Source: DASZTV01 sp035550655 (GTDB lineage: Bacteria; Actinomycetota; Actinomycetes; JAFAQI01). Taken from it: a stretch of 64,000 nt of DNA. The stretch is taken from NCBI GenBank assembly GCA_035550655.1, contig DASZOU010000023.1, positions 1-64,000 on the forward strand, in the 5' to 3' direction. A program made the position numbers and the translations under genes. The notes beneath the pieces were generated by a model that saw only the letters and a program-made list of their open reading frames with translations, was not told where the DNA came from and ran no database searches. Below, one piece after another: positions 37,320-45,776 of the stretch (its first letter is position 1; each line of letters begins with the position of its first letter).

Positions 37320-37377
37320 CCATCGAGGCTATCGGTTGCCATCTAACGATTTGCGCCACAAACGGCGTCGCCGGAAG

Positions 37378-37752
37378 CTAGGCGTCGTCGCCCGCCAGGA
37401 TCCGGATCAGCGTCACCAGTTCCTCGGGGTCGAACGGCTTGGTGAGGTATGCGTCGACACCCAGGCGCTCGCCGTGCTGGATGTCCGCCTCCTGTGCCCG
37501 CGCCGACAGCAACACCACTTTGATGTGTGCGGTGTCAGGGTTTTCGCGCAACCGGCTCGCGGTCTGCCACCCGTCGAGCCGAGGCATCATCACGTCGAGG
37601 GTCACCACGTCCGGCCGGATGTCGCCAATGCGGTCGAGGGCATCCTGGCCGTCCACCGCGGTCACGACCTCGAAGCCCTCGAGCTCCAGGTTGACCGTGA
37701 TCAGCTGACGGATCACGTCGTCGTCCTCGACAACGAGCACCCGAGTCGGCAT
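37378..37752 (-). CDS. Stand-alone response regulator receiver domain
   Basis: This 124-residue CheY-like receiver has no output domain. The acidic pocket is EDDD at 9-12, the phospho-acceptor Asp is in VVTLDVMMPRLDGW near residue 53, Ser in LLSARA is the switch residue, and Lys is in YLTKPFDPEELV near 105. No histidine kinase is adjacent; it lies 58 bp upstream of argS on the same strand. It probably acts in a phosphorelay or by protein contact. The partner is unknown. Confidence 0.9.
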   Translation of the reverse strand: MPTRVLVVEDDDVIRQLITVNLELEGFEVVTAVDGQDALDRIGDIRPDVVTLDVMMPRLDGWQTASRLRENPDTAHIKVVLLSARAQEADIQHGERLGVDAYLTKPFDPEELVTLIRILAGDDA

Positions 37753-37763
37753 AGGTGAGGACC

Positions 37764-38750
37764 CTACTCACTCGGGCGGGCGCGAAGCACCCGCCACAAG
37801 GCGTGGTAGCTGGGCCAGGTGATGGAATCCGTGACCCATCCCGCCGCCTCGAGCTCGCGCTCCAGCGCCGGCAGGTTGCGCCAGGGCACCCCGATGTCGA
37901 CGTGGTGCGCGAGATGCCAGCCGATGTTGAACGGGACCATGAAGAAGCGAGCCGGCCAGGTCTGGCGAACGTGGTGCGTCGTGAGGCGCCGGTCTTTCGA
38001 CCGGACCATCCCGCCGTGCTCTGCGATCGCCCGCAGCCGGTTGATCACCCGCCACACGGTCAGCCATGGGCCGAGCCACAGCAGCGGCCACAGCCACCAC
38101 CGTCCGACGGCGACGGCAGCCACGATGAGCGGAACCTGCGCGGCGAGGATGCCCAGGACGGTACGGCGCGCTCCTGGTAGGCGGAGGCCGCGAAGCAGGG
38201 CCTTGAGGTTCTTCCAGCCGCTGGACCCGACAGCGTCGCGGCGCATCTTGCGCCAGAACGACGCCCGGGTGATCGGGTAGCCGTTGTAGAGATTGAGATC
38301 AGGCTCGTTCGGCCCGAACTCGTCCTTGTGATGCGCGAAGTGAACGCGCCGGTAGAGGTCGAACGGAAAGAACGCCGGGTAGGCGATCAGCCAACGCCCG
38401 ACAACGTCGTTGGCTCGCTTGTTGGCGAACAGCAGCCGGTGAGCCGCCTCGTGCCCGAGGCTGGCGAACCGGGCGTGCGCCGGACCCATCAGGACGAACG
38501 CAACGGCGTACCCGATGGGGTTGCCGATCCACACCGCCAGCCAGACGGTCACGATGGCCTGGGCCCAGGTCAGGGCCACGCTGCCGATGTTGCGGTACGA
38601 CGCGATCCGCCGCAGCTCGGCACGGATCTCCGGGACCGGAGTGCCGGTCTCGGTGAGGCGCTCGGTGGGCAGCACATCGGGCAGGGCAGCAGCCGGCGGC
38701 ACCACGGTGGTGCAGGGCGCGAGCGGCCGAGCGGCCAGCGTGATAACCAC
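37764..38750 (-). CDS. Membrane fatty acid desaturase
   Basis: This 328-residue protein has the three His boxes of the di-iron desaturase/hydroxylase family: GHEAAHRLL near residue 99, VHFAHHKDEFG near 135, and WHLAHHVDIGVP near 280. Four membrane helices lie in two pairs. The spacing fits acyl-lipid or acyl-CoA desaturases (Pfam FA_desaturase). The electron donor and position of the double bond cannot be told. Its start lies 88 bp from the tRNA-Arg gene and the gene stands 11 bp from the receiver gene. Confidence 0.85.
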   Translation of the reverse strand: MVITLAARPLAPCTTVVPPAAALPDVLPTERLTETGTPVPEIRAELRRIASYRNIGSVALTWAQAIVTVWLAVWIGNPIGYAVAFVLMGPAHARFASLGHEAAHRLLFANKRANDVVGRWLIAYPAFFPFDLYRRVHFAHHKDEFGPNEPDLNLYNGYPITRASFWRKMRRDAVGSSGWKNLKALLRGLRLPGARRTVLGILAAQVPLIVAAVAVGRWWLWPLLWLGPWLTVWRVINRLRAIAEHGGMVRSKDRRLTTHHVRQTWPARFFMVPFNIGWHLAHHVDIGVPWRNLPALERELEAAGWVTDSITWPSYHALWRVLRARPSE

Positions 38751-38837
38751 GGGTCATATGGTCGCGCGCGAATGGCCCAGTCGTCGATTCGCACCGCAAG
38801 ATCGGTGGGTGACCCGCTGCTAGCCTCAGCCGTTGCC

Positions 38838-38909
38838 GCCCCCGTAGCTCAGGGGATAGAGCACCGCCCTCCGGAGGCGGTGGCGCAGGTTCGAATCCTG
38901 CCGGGGGCA
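38838..38909 (+). tRNA. tRNA-Arg (anticodon CCG)
   Basis: The full cloverleaf folds: acceptor GCCCCCG/CGGGGGC, D-arm GCTC-AGGGGATA-GAGC, anticodon stem CCGCC/GGCGG around CTCCGGA, variable loop TGGC, and T-arm GCAGG-TTCGAAT-CCTGC, with discriminator A. It reads CGG codons. CCA is not encoded. The antisense strand is overlapped by the 3-prime end of the permease gene. Confidence 0.97.
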
Positions 38910-39790
38910 CAAGCAAAGGAAGACCGCCGGCGTCGCAGCGCAGCCACTGCAGCAGCGGCGAGATAGAGGAGCGTCGCGACGGCCATGATCGCGAACGACA
39001 CCGGGATCCGTGATGCCTCGTAGGCGATGACGATGCCGGCCCACAGGGTGGCGACCGCGAGCCCCGCCGAGAGCAGCAAACCGTGCCAGGGCCGGTTCGT
39101 CAGCAGTTGGGCCGCCGCTGGTGGAGCAGCCAGCAGCCCGAACAGGAGCAGCGCGCCGATGGCTTGGCTGGCCTCGGCTGCGGTAACGCCGACCAACGCA
39201 AGGAAGAGGGTTTCCAGCAGGCGAACCGGTACCCGTCGCGCGGCAGCCACGCCCGCGTCGAATGTCGTGAACAGCAGCGGGCGGGCGATGACGGCGACAA
39301 CCGCGATCCCACCGAGGGCGACCCACGTGGCCGTGCGCGCATCTGCCGCGCTGATGCCGAAGATGGAGCCGAACAGCGCGTTGACGCTGGCGGCACCGTT
39401 CCCCGTCGCGCGATGCGTGGTGTAGAGGGCGAGGAAGAACACCCCGAGGCCGAGGATCCAGGCGAAGGTGGTGCCGATGACGACGTCGTCAGCTCCGCTG
39501 CGCCCGCCGATGACGCCAAGCAGCACGCCGACGGTGATGCACGCCGTGAACAGGCCGAGCCGCTCGTCGACGCCGGCGGCAAGCGCGGCAAGCGCGCCGG
39601 TGTAGGCGACATGAGACAGCGCGTCACCGGCGAACACCTGGCCCCGCAGAACCACGAAGAAGCCGACAAGTCCGGAGAGCACAGCGATCGCGGTGCCGGC
39701 AAGCAGTGCGTGCTGAATGTAGGGAGCGGACAGCATGGTCCCGAGATGTCCTACCGAGGTTGCCGTAGCCGCTGAATCGGTGCGGATCAT
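38849..39790 (-). CDS. Metal ABC transporter permease (ZnuB-type), copy A2
   Basis: This 313-residue protein starts at ATG 39790, inside the TGA of the previous permease (ATGA). It has eight or nine helices of the ABC-3 family: QHALLAGTAIAVLSGLVGFFVVLRG, then GDALSHVAYTGALAALAAG, and late VTAAEASQAIGALLLFGLLAAPPAAAQLL, the family signature. It would import Zn(II), Mn(II) or Fe(II) with the ATPase at 40698. The frame does not stop at the end of the last helix. It runs 61 bp into the antisense strand of the tRNA-Arg gene, so the last 20 or so residues are translated tRNA complement. This is not a normal end for the family, which suggests loss of the original stop. Confidence 0.85.
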   Translation of the reverse strand: MIRTDSAATATSVGHLGTMLSAPYIQHALLAGTAIAVLSGLVGFFVVLRGQVFAGDALSHVAYTGALAALAAGVDERLGLFTACITVGVLLGVIGGRSGADDVVIGTTFAWILGLGVFFLALYTTHRATGNGAASVNALFGSIFGISAADARTATWVALGGIAVVAVIARPLLFTTFDAGVAAARRVPVRLLETLFLALVGVTAAEASQAIGALLLFGLLAAPPAAAQLLTNRPWHGLLLSAGLAVATLWAGIVIAYEASRIPVSFAIMAVATLLYLAAAAVAALRRRRSSFACAPGRIRTCATASGGRCSIP

Positions 39791-40701
39791 GCGGGGACTG
39801 CTCGGGTGGCTGGCGTACGCCGCGGCCGGCGCGCCCAGCCGTCGGCCACGGCGCGGTAGGCGCTGGCGAGCAGGAAGACCGCGAACGCCAACGTGGTCAC
39901 CCAGAACCCGATCGGGTACGGGGAGAAGAACGCGATCCCTTCTCCGGCCCAGGTGACGGCGATCGCGATCAGGATCGAGAGAACGACACCAACCGGGGGT
40001 CGGGCGGTCAATCGGGTGGCGGCGGCTGCGGGGGCCACCAGCAGGGCGAAGACGAGCAGGCTGCCGGTGACTTGGCTGGTGCCGGCGGTCGCGACCCCGA
40101 GCAGGACGAGGAACACGGCCCCGATCAAGCGAACCGGGACACCGCGGGAGCGGGCGGTGCTCGGGTCGATCGTCGCGAACAGCAACGGCCGGCTGATGGC
40201 CGCGAGGATCAGCAGGCACACCACGCCGGCGGCCAGCAACTCGGTGACTTGATGGTCGGTCACGCCGATGATGGAGCCGAACAGCAGGCTGTTCAGCCCG
40301 GTCAAGAAGCCCTTGTAGAGGCTGACGAACAGAAATCCGCAGGCGAGGGCGAATCCCTGCACCGTGCCGATGACGGCGGATTCCTCGCCGTAGCCCCCGA
40401 GACCTGACCGGGCCCGTCCCGAGCCTGGCAGGGCGGCGATGATCAAGGCGCCGACGATGCAGAACCCGTAGAAGCCGAGTGGGGTGGCTACCCCGAGATA
40501 GGTGGCGCCCGCCGCGCCGGGGAACCCGGCGACGGCCAGCGTGTGGCCGACGAAGCTTTGGCGACGCAGGACCATGAAGTAGCCGATGGCTCCGGCCACG
40601 ACGGCGACGATGGTGCCGGCCCGCAGGGCGTTGACCATGAAATGCAACGCCAGGACCGCTCGGGCGTCAGCAAGGATGTTCCAGCTCAGCCCAGGGGTCA
40701 T
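39787..40701 (-). CDS. Metal ABC transporter permease (ZnuB-type), copy A1
   Basis: This 304-residue polytopic protein belongs to the ABC-3 family. RAGTIVAVVAGAIGYFMVLRRQSFVGHTLA near 25-55 is the family start. GVATAGTSQVTGSLLVFALLVAPAAAA near 210 is the signature helix pair. An extra loop after helix 3 (PGSGRARSGLGGYGEESA) is cytoplasmic. With the next gene it makes a two-permease system, perhaps a heterodimer. It is coupled by 4-bp overlaps to the ATPase gene upstream and to permease A2 downstream. Confidence 0.87.
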   Translation of the reverse strand: MTPGLSWNILADARAVLALHFMVNALRAGTIVAVVAGAIGYFMVLRRQSFVGHTLAVAGFPGAAGATYLGVATPLGFYGFCIVGALIIAALPGSGRARSGLGGYGEESAVIGTVQGFALACGFLFVSLYKGFLTGLNSLLFGSIIGVTDHQVTELLAAGVVCLLILAAISRPLLFATIDPSTARSRGVPVRLIGAVFLVLLGVATAGTSQVTGSLLVFALLVAPAAAATRLTARPPVGVVLSILIAIAVTWAGEGIAFFSPYPIGFWVTTLAFAVFLLASAYRAVADGWARRPRRTPATRAVPA

Positions 40702-41606
40702 CGGTGGTCGTGTTCGGCGGGGGTATCAGGTTGCCCGACCACCACGAGACGTCCGAGGCGGTCGGTGAGGACGTCGATCGGCGTGCCGTACAGCATGGTG
40801 AGGGTGTCGGGTGTGATCACCTCGGCGGGCGATCCCATCACCGCCCCACCGTGGGCGAGGTAGATGACCTGGTCGAGGTAGGAGATGAGCGGGTTCACGT
40901 CATGGGCGACGAGCAGAACGGCGACGTTCTCGCTGCGGGACACGTCGCGAATCAGCCGGCTGATCGCTGCCTGGTTGGTGACGTCGAGGCTGTCGAGCGG
41001 TTCGTCCAGGATCAGCAGGTCGGGGCGTCGTACCAGGGCTTGGGCGATGAGCAGGCGCTGCTGCTCGCCGCCTGAGCATTGACCGATCGGGCGGTGTGCG
41101 TATTCGGTGGCACCGACCAGGTCGAGAACCTTCTCGACGCGCTCGCGGCCGGTGCGTCCCTTCTTGCCGGCGAGCCGGCTCGGCACGGGGATCCCCCACC
41201 GGTCGCCGTCCCAGCCGAGGCGGACGATGTCGACGCCGCGGATCCGGACGGACGTGTCGAACGCTCGGCGCTGCGGCAGGTAACCGATGCGCTTGTTGTG
41301 CTGTCCCGGGCGTCCGCCGAGTACCGCAGCTTCGCCCGCGACGAGTGGAACCAGGCCGAGGATCGCTTTCAGCAGCGTCGACTTGCCGACGCCGTTCGGG
41401 CCGAGAACCGCGACGAACTCACCGGCTGACACGCGGAGACTGACCTCGGACCACACTCGTCGGTGACCGACCACCGCCGCGGCCCGGCTCAGCTCGACGA
41501 CCGGCCCGACATCACCCTTGGGTCTGCCGGCTTCCGGGCGTGCGTCAACCCGCTGACCGTCGGGTTCAGCCGCCACCTCGGCGCGGTGCTGCAACCGCCT
41601 GGTCAC
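40698..41606 (-). CDS. Metal ABC transporter ATPase (ZnuC-type), system A
   Basis: This 302-residue ATPase starts at GTG 41606. Walker A is LGPNGVGKSTLL near residue 70, the Q-loop follows GYLPQRRAFD, the signature is CSGGEQQR near 180, Walker B is LLILDEPLDSLD near 198, and the switch His is in LVAHDVN. A 40-residue N-terminal extension precedes the nucleotide-binding domain. It overlaps the substrate-binding protein gene and permease A1 by 4 bp each, so the operon is translated as a coupled unit. Confidence 0.9.
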   Translation of the reverse strand: MTRRLQHRAEVAAEPDGQRVDARPEAGRPKGDVGPVVELSRAAAVVGHRRVWSEVSLRVSAGEFVAVLGPNGVGKSTLLKAILGLVPLVAGEAAVLGGRPGQHNKRIGYLPQRRAFDTSVRIRGVDIVRLGWDGDRWGIPVPSRLAGKKGRTGRERVEKVLDLVGATEYAHRPIGQCSGGEQQRLLIAQALVRRPDLLILDEPLDSLDVTNQAAISRLIRDVSRSENVAVLLVAHDVNPLISYLDQVIYLAHGGAVMGSPAEVITPDTLTMLYGTPIDVLTDRLGRLVVVGQPDTPAEHDHR

Positions 41607-42526
41607 CTACCGGTCGCTTTGTGCAGTGCGTCGGCGAGATCCTGGAGCTGTGCCGACTGCCACTGCTGGAAGGAGTCGTTGGCCGGGGTGAGCGTTTCGG
41701 TGACCTTCGCGATCGGGATCCCAGCGTTCATCGCCTCTTTAACCTGAGCCGTCACGTCTGGGGTCGCGTTCTGGGTGTTGAAGACGTAGACCTTGTCCTC
41801 GTGGCTGGTGATCTGCTGGTTGATCGTGCTCAGGTCGGCCGGGGAGGGATCAGTACCGTTATTGACCGCGTCCATGAATGACGGCGGCGTGATCAGGTCC
41901 AGTTTCAGTGCTTGAGCGAGCAGGACGAAAATCGATTCGCTTGCCTCGACCTTCACTCCGGCGTATCTGGTCTGGATCTCGTTGATCAGCGAGTGATAGG
42001 TCGCGAGTCCCTTGGTCTCGAATGTGTGCAACTGGTTCGCGTAGTAGGACGCATCAGCTGGGTCGAGTTTGGTGAGATCGGTGGCGATGGCCTGAGCGAC
42101 TTGGTTCACGTCGGTCGGTGAGTACCAGCGATGCGGGTTGGCATCGCCCGGCAGGCCGAGCAGGGTCTGGACATCGAGCACCACCCGTTTCGAGTCGGGG
42201 CTCGCCGCCAGCGACTTCGCCGCCCACGGGTCGTAGCCGATGCCGTTCTCGACGAACAGCTGTGAGCCCGCGATCACGGTGCCGTCACGAGGAGTCGACT
42301 CGTAGTCGTGCGGGTCGGTGTCGGGGTTGGTGATGATCGATGTCTCGTGGACGTGCGACCCGCCGATCTGGGACAGCACGCTGCCCCACACGTTGATGCT
42401 CGCCGCAACCTGGAGAACCTTGCCGGCGCCTGGCGGTGCGCTCGAACCAGATGAGGTGCTGCACCCGGACACCAGGGTCGCCCCAACTGCGACAGCAACT
42501 GCGGGCGCGATCCAGATTCGGCGCAT
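41603..42526 (-). CDS. Metal-binding lipoprotein (ZnuA/TroA family), system A
   Basis: This 307-residue protein has a lipoprotein signal with lipobox LVSGC (Cys22). The mature chain matches cluster A-I metal-binding proteins: ASINVWGSVLSQIGGSHVHETSIITNPDTDPHDYE gives His residues of the first lobe, and NPHRWYSPTDVNQV and ESIFVLLAQALKL cover the linker and second lobe. There is no His-rich loop, unlike many ZnuA proteins. It is the first gene of the leftward operon and lies 218 bp from the divergent second system. Confidence 0.9.
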   Translation of the reverse strand: MRRIWIAPAVAVAVGATLVSGCSTSSGSSAPPGAGKVLQVAASINVWGSVLSQIGGSHVHETSIITNPDTDPHDYESTPRDGTVIAGSQLFVENGIGYDPWAAKSLAASPDSKRVVLDVQTLLGLPGDANPHRWYSPTDVNQVAQAIATDLTKLDPADASYYANQLHTFETKGLATYHSLINEIQTRYAGVKVEASESIFVLLAQALKLDLITPPSFMDAVNNGTDPSPADLSTINQQITSHEDKVYVFNTQNATPDVTAQVKEAMNAGIPIAKVTETLTPANDSFQQWQSAQLQDLADALHKATGR

Positions 42527-42744
42527 TACGGGTCGTCCTCCTGATGGCTTCTGAGACAGCTAGCGAGGTCTTAATAGTGTTGGGGTTCATTACCAATATC
42601 ATGGGTGGCGAGACGCGGCAAGGCAGCCGCGGCGCGGCAGCGTGATTGAAGTGGAACCCACTGTCGTTTATCTTGTTGGCAGTCGATACCGTTAGCCGCC
42701 ACTTCAGACGACCCGTTCCGTCGTCGCCACCACGAGGAGTTTTC
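42527..42744. promoter_or_regulatory. Shared divergent promoter region of the two metal ABC operons
   Basis: This 218-bp region is AT-richer than its surroundings. Around 42571-42604 it contains TTAATAGTG and GGTTCATTACCAATATCATGG. The GGTTC plus AATATCA elements recur in the presumed operator of the SmtB-type gene at 45436-45460. I see no convincing 15-bp Zur palindrome (TGA-x-AAT-ATT-x-TCA type). The rightward gene has GAGGAG five nt before its GTG start. Zinc control of both operons from here is inferred from context. Confidence 0.45.
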
Positions 42745-43695
42745 GTGTTCTCCACGCCTTCTGCCGCCCGGCAAGTGCTGTCAGCCTCGATTGCCGCGGG
42801 GGCCCTTTTGGCGCTCGCAGCGTGCGGCTCGTCGTCGAGTGGCGGCGGATCTGCTCCACAGTCTTCAGACACGGGCAGCAGCACCCCGACCAAGACGATC
42901 CAGGTGGTGGCCGGTGAGAACTTCTGGGGGAACATCGCGGAGCAGATCGGCGGGTCGCACGTGCACGTGACGTCGATCATCACCGACCCGAACACGGACC
43001 CGCACGAGTACGAGACCGACCCCAACGATGCGGCCGCCGTCGCGGCGGCTCAGTTCGTGATCGAGAACGGCGTGGGCTACGACGACTTCCTCCCCAAGGA
43101 GATCTCGACCGCCGGAGGGTCGAAGCAGGTGCTGAACGTGCAGCAACTGTGCGGGGTGACGGGCAGCAACCCGAACCCGCACCTGTGGTACTCGCCGACC
43201 TACGTGCTGAAGACCGCAGCGGCCATCGAGTCGCGATTCGCGAGCGACGATCCCGCCGACGCCGGCACCTTCCAGGCCAACCTCGCGACGTTCACGCAGG
43301 CATACCAGCCCTACATCCAGACCATCCACGCGATCAAGGCGAAGTACGGCGGCGACGCGATCTCCTACACCGAGCGGGTACCCGGCTACCTGGTCCTCGC
43401 CGCCGGCCTTCACCTCGGCACGCCCGCGGCGTTCTCGCAGGCCGTCGAGGACGGCACCGACCCAACCCCTGCGGACACGGCCACCTTCAACTCCGACATC
43501 CAGCAGCACAAGGTGAAGGTGCTGCTGTACAACTCCCAGGTCGTGGACGCCCAGACCACGAAGATCAAGCAGACCGCGACATCGGCCGGGGTGCCGATCG
43601 TCGGGGTGAGCGAGACGATCCCGGCAAAGTTCTCTACCTTCCAGGCATGGCAGATCGCACAGGCGAGGTCGCTGCTGGCAGCGCTCGGGAAGTAG
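42745..43695 (+). CDS. Metal-binding lipoprotein (ZnuA/TroA family), system B
   Basis: This 316-residue protein starts at GTG 42745, with GAGGAG upstream. The lipobox is ALAAC, followed by a Ser/Gly linker (GSSSSGGGSAPQSSDTGSS). The mature part closely parallels the system A protein (AGENFWGNIAEQIGGSHVHVTSIITDPNTDPHEYE, NPHLWYSPTYVL), so the two are paralogues. The metal-binding His residues are kept in the same places. It heads the rightward operon that also holds the metal regulators. Confidence 0.9.
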   Translation: MFSTPSAARQVLSASIAAGALLALAACGSSSSGGGSAPQSSDTGSSTPTKTIQVVAGENFWGNIAEQIGGSHVHVTSIITDPNTDPHEYETDPNDAAAVAAAQFVIENGVGYDDFLPKEISTAGGSKQVLNVQQLCGVTGSNPNPHLWYSPTYVLKTAAAIESRFASDDPADAGTFQANLATFTQAYQPYIQTIHAIKAKYGGDAISYTERVPGYLVLAAGLHLGTPAAFSQAVEDGTDPTPADTATFNSDIQQHKVKVLLYNSQVVDAQTTKIKQTATSAGVPIVGVSETIPAKFSTFQAWQIAQARSLLAALGK

Positions 43696-43698
43696 CCG

Positions 43699-44544
43699 GT
43701 GTCGGCCGCTGACGTCGCGCCCGTCGTACAACTCCACGACGCGGCACTCCGGTTCGGAGAGCGCACCGTCTGGAGCGGCCTCAACCTCGACGTTGCGCCG
43801 GGCGAGTTCGTCGCTGTCCTCGGCCCGAACGGATCGGGAAAGACCAGCCTGCTGAAGGTCCTGCTCGGCTTGCAGCGGCTGACCTCCGGAGCGGTCGAGG
43901 TGGGCGGATCGTCACCCAGCCGCGGCAGTAGGTCGGTCGGATACGTTCCGCAGCAGAAGGGGTTCGACCGCGACGTGCCGCTACGGGGCCGCGACCTGGT
44001 GGCGCTCGGACTCGACGGACACCGATGGGGCGTCCCGTTGCCGTCTCGGGCGCGGCGCGGTCGGGTCGACGCCGCACTGGCCGACGTCGGAGCGCAGCGT
44101 TACGCCAAGGCCGCCGTCGGAAGACTGTCCGGCGGTGAACAGCAGCGGCTGCGGATGGCGCAGGCGCTGCTCGGTGATCCGGCCCTGCTGCTGTGCGACG
44201 AGCCGTTGCTCTCCCTCGACCTGCACCACCAGCGGGTCATCACCGAGCTCGTCGACCGGCGACGACGCGAGCACGGCACCGCCGTGCTGTTCGTCACCCA
44301 CGAGGTCAACCCGGTCCTCCCCTTGGTGGACCGCGTCCTGTACCTCGCGGAAGGGCGATGGGCGAGCGGCGCGCCGGACGAGGTACTCACCAGCGAACGG
44401 TTGTCCGCCCTGTATGGAACTCCGGTCGAGGTCGTTCGAATCGGTGGCCGGGTCATCGTCGCCGGCACCCCAGACGCCGTCCATGCCGAGCCCGGTGGTT
44501 CGCACCACCATCCCGACGATTCCGCTGGCGCGATCCCGCGATGA
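43699..44544 (+). CDS. Metal ABC transporter ATPase (ZnuC-type), system B
   Basis: The 281-residue ATPase starts at GTG 43699, 3 bp after the lipoprotein gene. Walker A LGPNGSGKTSLL is near residue 38, the signature LSGGEQQRLRM near 145, and Walker B LLLCDEPLLSLD near 163. The C-terminus has an unusual LSALYGTPVEVVRIGGRVIV segment, also found in the system A ATPase (MLYGTPIDVL), so the two ATPases are sister copies. It overlaps the permease gene by 4 bp. Confidence 0.9.
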   Translation: MSAADVAPVVQLHDAALRFGERTVWSGLNLDVAPGEFVAVLGPNGSGKTSLLKVLLGLQRLTSGAVEVGGSSPSRGSRSVGYVPQQKGFDRDVPLRGRDLVALGLDGHRWGVPLPSRARRGRVDAALADVGAQRYAKAAVGRLSGGEQQRLRMAQALLGDPALLLCDEPLLSLDLHHQRVITELVDRRRREHGTAVLFVTHEVNPVLPLVDRVLYLAEGRWASGAPDEVLTSERLSALYGTPVEVVRIGGRVIVAGTPDAVHAEPGGSHHHPDDSAGAIPR

Positions 44545-45437
44545 CCACCCACTGGGGATACCTGCACCTCGCCTTCGCGCAGCATGCGCTCATCGCCGCA
44601 TCGATCGTGGCGGTGATCAGCGGTGTCGTCGGCCCGTTCGTCATCACCCGCGGCATGTCCTTCGCCGTCCACGGTGCCGCGGAGCTCGCACTGACCGGTG
44701 CCGCAGCGGGACTGCTGATCGCCAACGATGCCGTTTCGGGCGCCCTGGTCGGTTCCGTCGTCGTGGCGGGGGCATTCGGTGTTCTCGCCGTCCGGGAGCG
44801 GGAGCGTGACTCCGCGATCGGCGTCGTGCTCGGTCTCGGTCTCGGTCTCGGCTTCTACCTGTTGCACTTCTACCACGGGTTCGAAACCGAAGCGCTGGAC
44901 ATCCTCGTCGGGCAGATCACCTCTGTCGGCACCACGCAGATCGAGATCCTCGTCGCGGTCGCACTCGCCGTGCTCGTCGCGATGATTGCGTTGTACCGGC
45001 CGCTTACCTTCGCCAGCGTCGACCTCGATCTTGCGGAAGCCCGCGGCGTCCGCACCCGGCTCGTCGGGCTGTTGTTCCTGCTGCTGCTGTGCGTGACCGT
45101 TACCGAGGCCGCGCAGGTGGTCGGGACCGTCCTCGTGCTCAGCCTCGTCATCACCCCGGCCGCGGCGGCCCAGCGCCTGTCCGCCCACCCCGGGGTCGTC
45201 ATTGGGCTCTCCACCGTCTTTGCGCTCATCGCCGCCGACGGCGGCCTGCTCGTCAACATCGTCTACGTGCCCGACGTCCGGGCCAGTTCCTTCATCACCT
45301 TCATCGCGTTCGCGATCTACGCTCTCGCCCGGATCGCCGCAGCAACTCGTCATTCGCTGGGCGGTCGCGGCGAGCTCCCCGCCGACCCGGAGCACTCGGA
45401 TGCCACGGCAGACGTGACCGACGGAGCGGTTGGCTAA
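44541..45437 (+). CDS. Metal ABC transporter permease (ZnuB-type), system B
   Basis: This single ABC-3 permease of 298 residues has eight or nine helices. QHALIAASIVAVISGVVGPFVITRGMSFAVHGAAEL is the start, and CVTVTEAAQVVGTVLVLSLVITPAAAAQRL is the family signature. The C-terminus is acidic and His-poor (PADPEHSDATADV). System B therefore has one permease while system A has two. ATGA overlap with the ATPase gene couples translation. The sensor gene follows after 27 bp that contain the likely operator. Confidence 0.9.
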   Translation: MTTHWGYLHLAFAQHALIAASIVAVISGVVGPFVITRGMSFAVHGAAELALTGAAAGLLIANDAVSGALVGSVVVAGAFGVLAVRERERDSAIGVVLGLGLGLGFYLLHFYHGFETEALDILVGQITSVGTTQIEILVAVALAVLVAMIALYRPLTFASVDLDLAEARGVRTRLVGLLFLLLLCVTVTEAAQVVGTVLVLSLVITPAAAAQRLSAHPGVVIGLSTVFALIAADGGLLVNIVYVPDVRASSFITFIAFAIYALARIAAATRHSLGGRGELPADPEHSDATADVTDGAVG

Positions 45438-45460
45438 TACATGAATAGGTTCTAATATCA
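45436..45460. promoter_or_regulatory. Candidate ArsR/SmtB-type operator
   Basis: ATACATGAATAGGTTCTAA followed by TATCA lies directly ahead of the sensor gene start at 45465. It resembles the known SmtB operator pattern with ATGAA-spacer-TTC half-sites (ACATGAAC...TTCAGATATT in Synechococcus). The gap is the only break in the operon between permease and sensor. The match is visual, and binding is inferred. Confidence 0.5.
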
Positions 45461-45464
45461 ATGT

Positions 45465-45776
45465 GTGAGCACACCTGCGGTGGCAGCACCCGGTGGGCAG
45501 CGGCTCGTCGCCGCAGCGGAGTTGCTGCGCGCGCTGGCCTCGCCGGTCCGGTTGTCCCTGATCGCTGAGCTCGGCGACGGGCCGCGGTGCGTGCACGAGC
45601 TCGTGACTGCCTGCGGGGCGAGCCAATCGTTGGTCAGCCAGCACCTGCGGGTGCTGCGCGGATCCCGGTTGGTTCGCGCCGAACGCCGCGGTCGTGAAGT
45701 CGTGTACACGCTCACGGACACCCACGTCAGTCACATCGTGGCTGACGCCATCTCCCATGCCGAGGAGGCAGAATGA
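45465..45776 (+). CDS. ArsR/SmtB-family zinc-type repressor
   Basis: This 103-residue winged-helix sensor starts at GTG 45465. The recognition helix is ASQSLVSQHLRVLRGSRLV (52-70) and the wing is AERRGREVVYTL. The last helix carries Asp85, His87, His98 and Glu101, with the exact spacing of the alpha-5 zinc site of SmtB (Asp104, His106, His117, Glu120). Such sensors leave DNA when zinc is high, so genes under this control are switched on by excess metal. Here the gene sits inside an uptake operon with a Fur-type repressor, so it may balance export or storage. It overlaps the His-rich gene by 4 bp. Confidence 0.85.
   Translation: MSTPAVAAPGGQRLVAAAELLRALASPVRLSLIAELGDGPRCVHELVTACGASQSLVSQHLRVLRGSRLVRAERRGREVVYTLTDTHVSHIVADAISHAEEAE

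Noticed and set aside
35814..37346. 510-codon plus-strand frame across argS
   Set aside because: It is antisense to an intact argS with HIGH and MSKR motifs and has no recognisable domain.
38849..38909. A real conserved C-terminal domain of the permease (CAPGRIRTCATASGG)
   Set aside because: This is translated tRNA complement, a known artefact at tRNA overlaps, not a domain.
42584..42604. Classical Zur box in the divergent transporter promoter
   Set aside because: The TCATTACCAATATCA stretch lacks the required dyad symmetry. It is kept only as a weak shared element.
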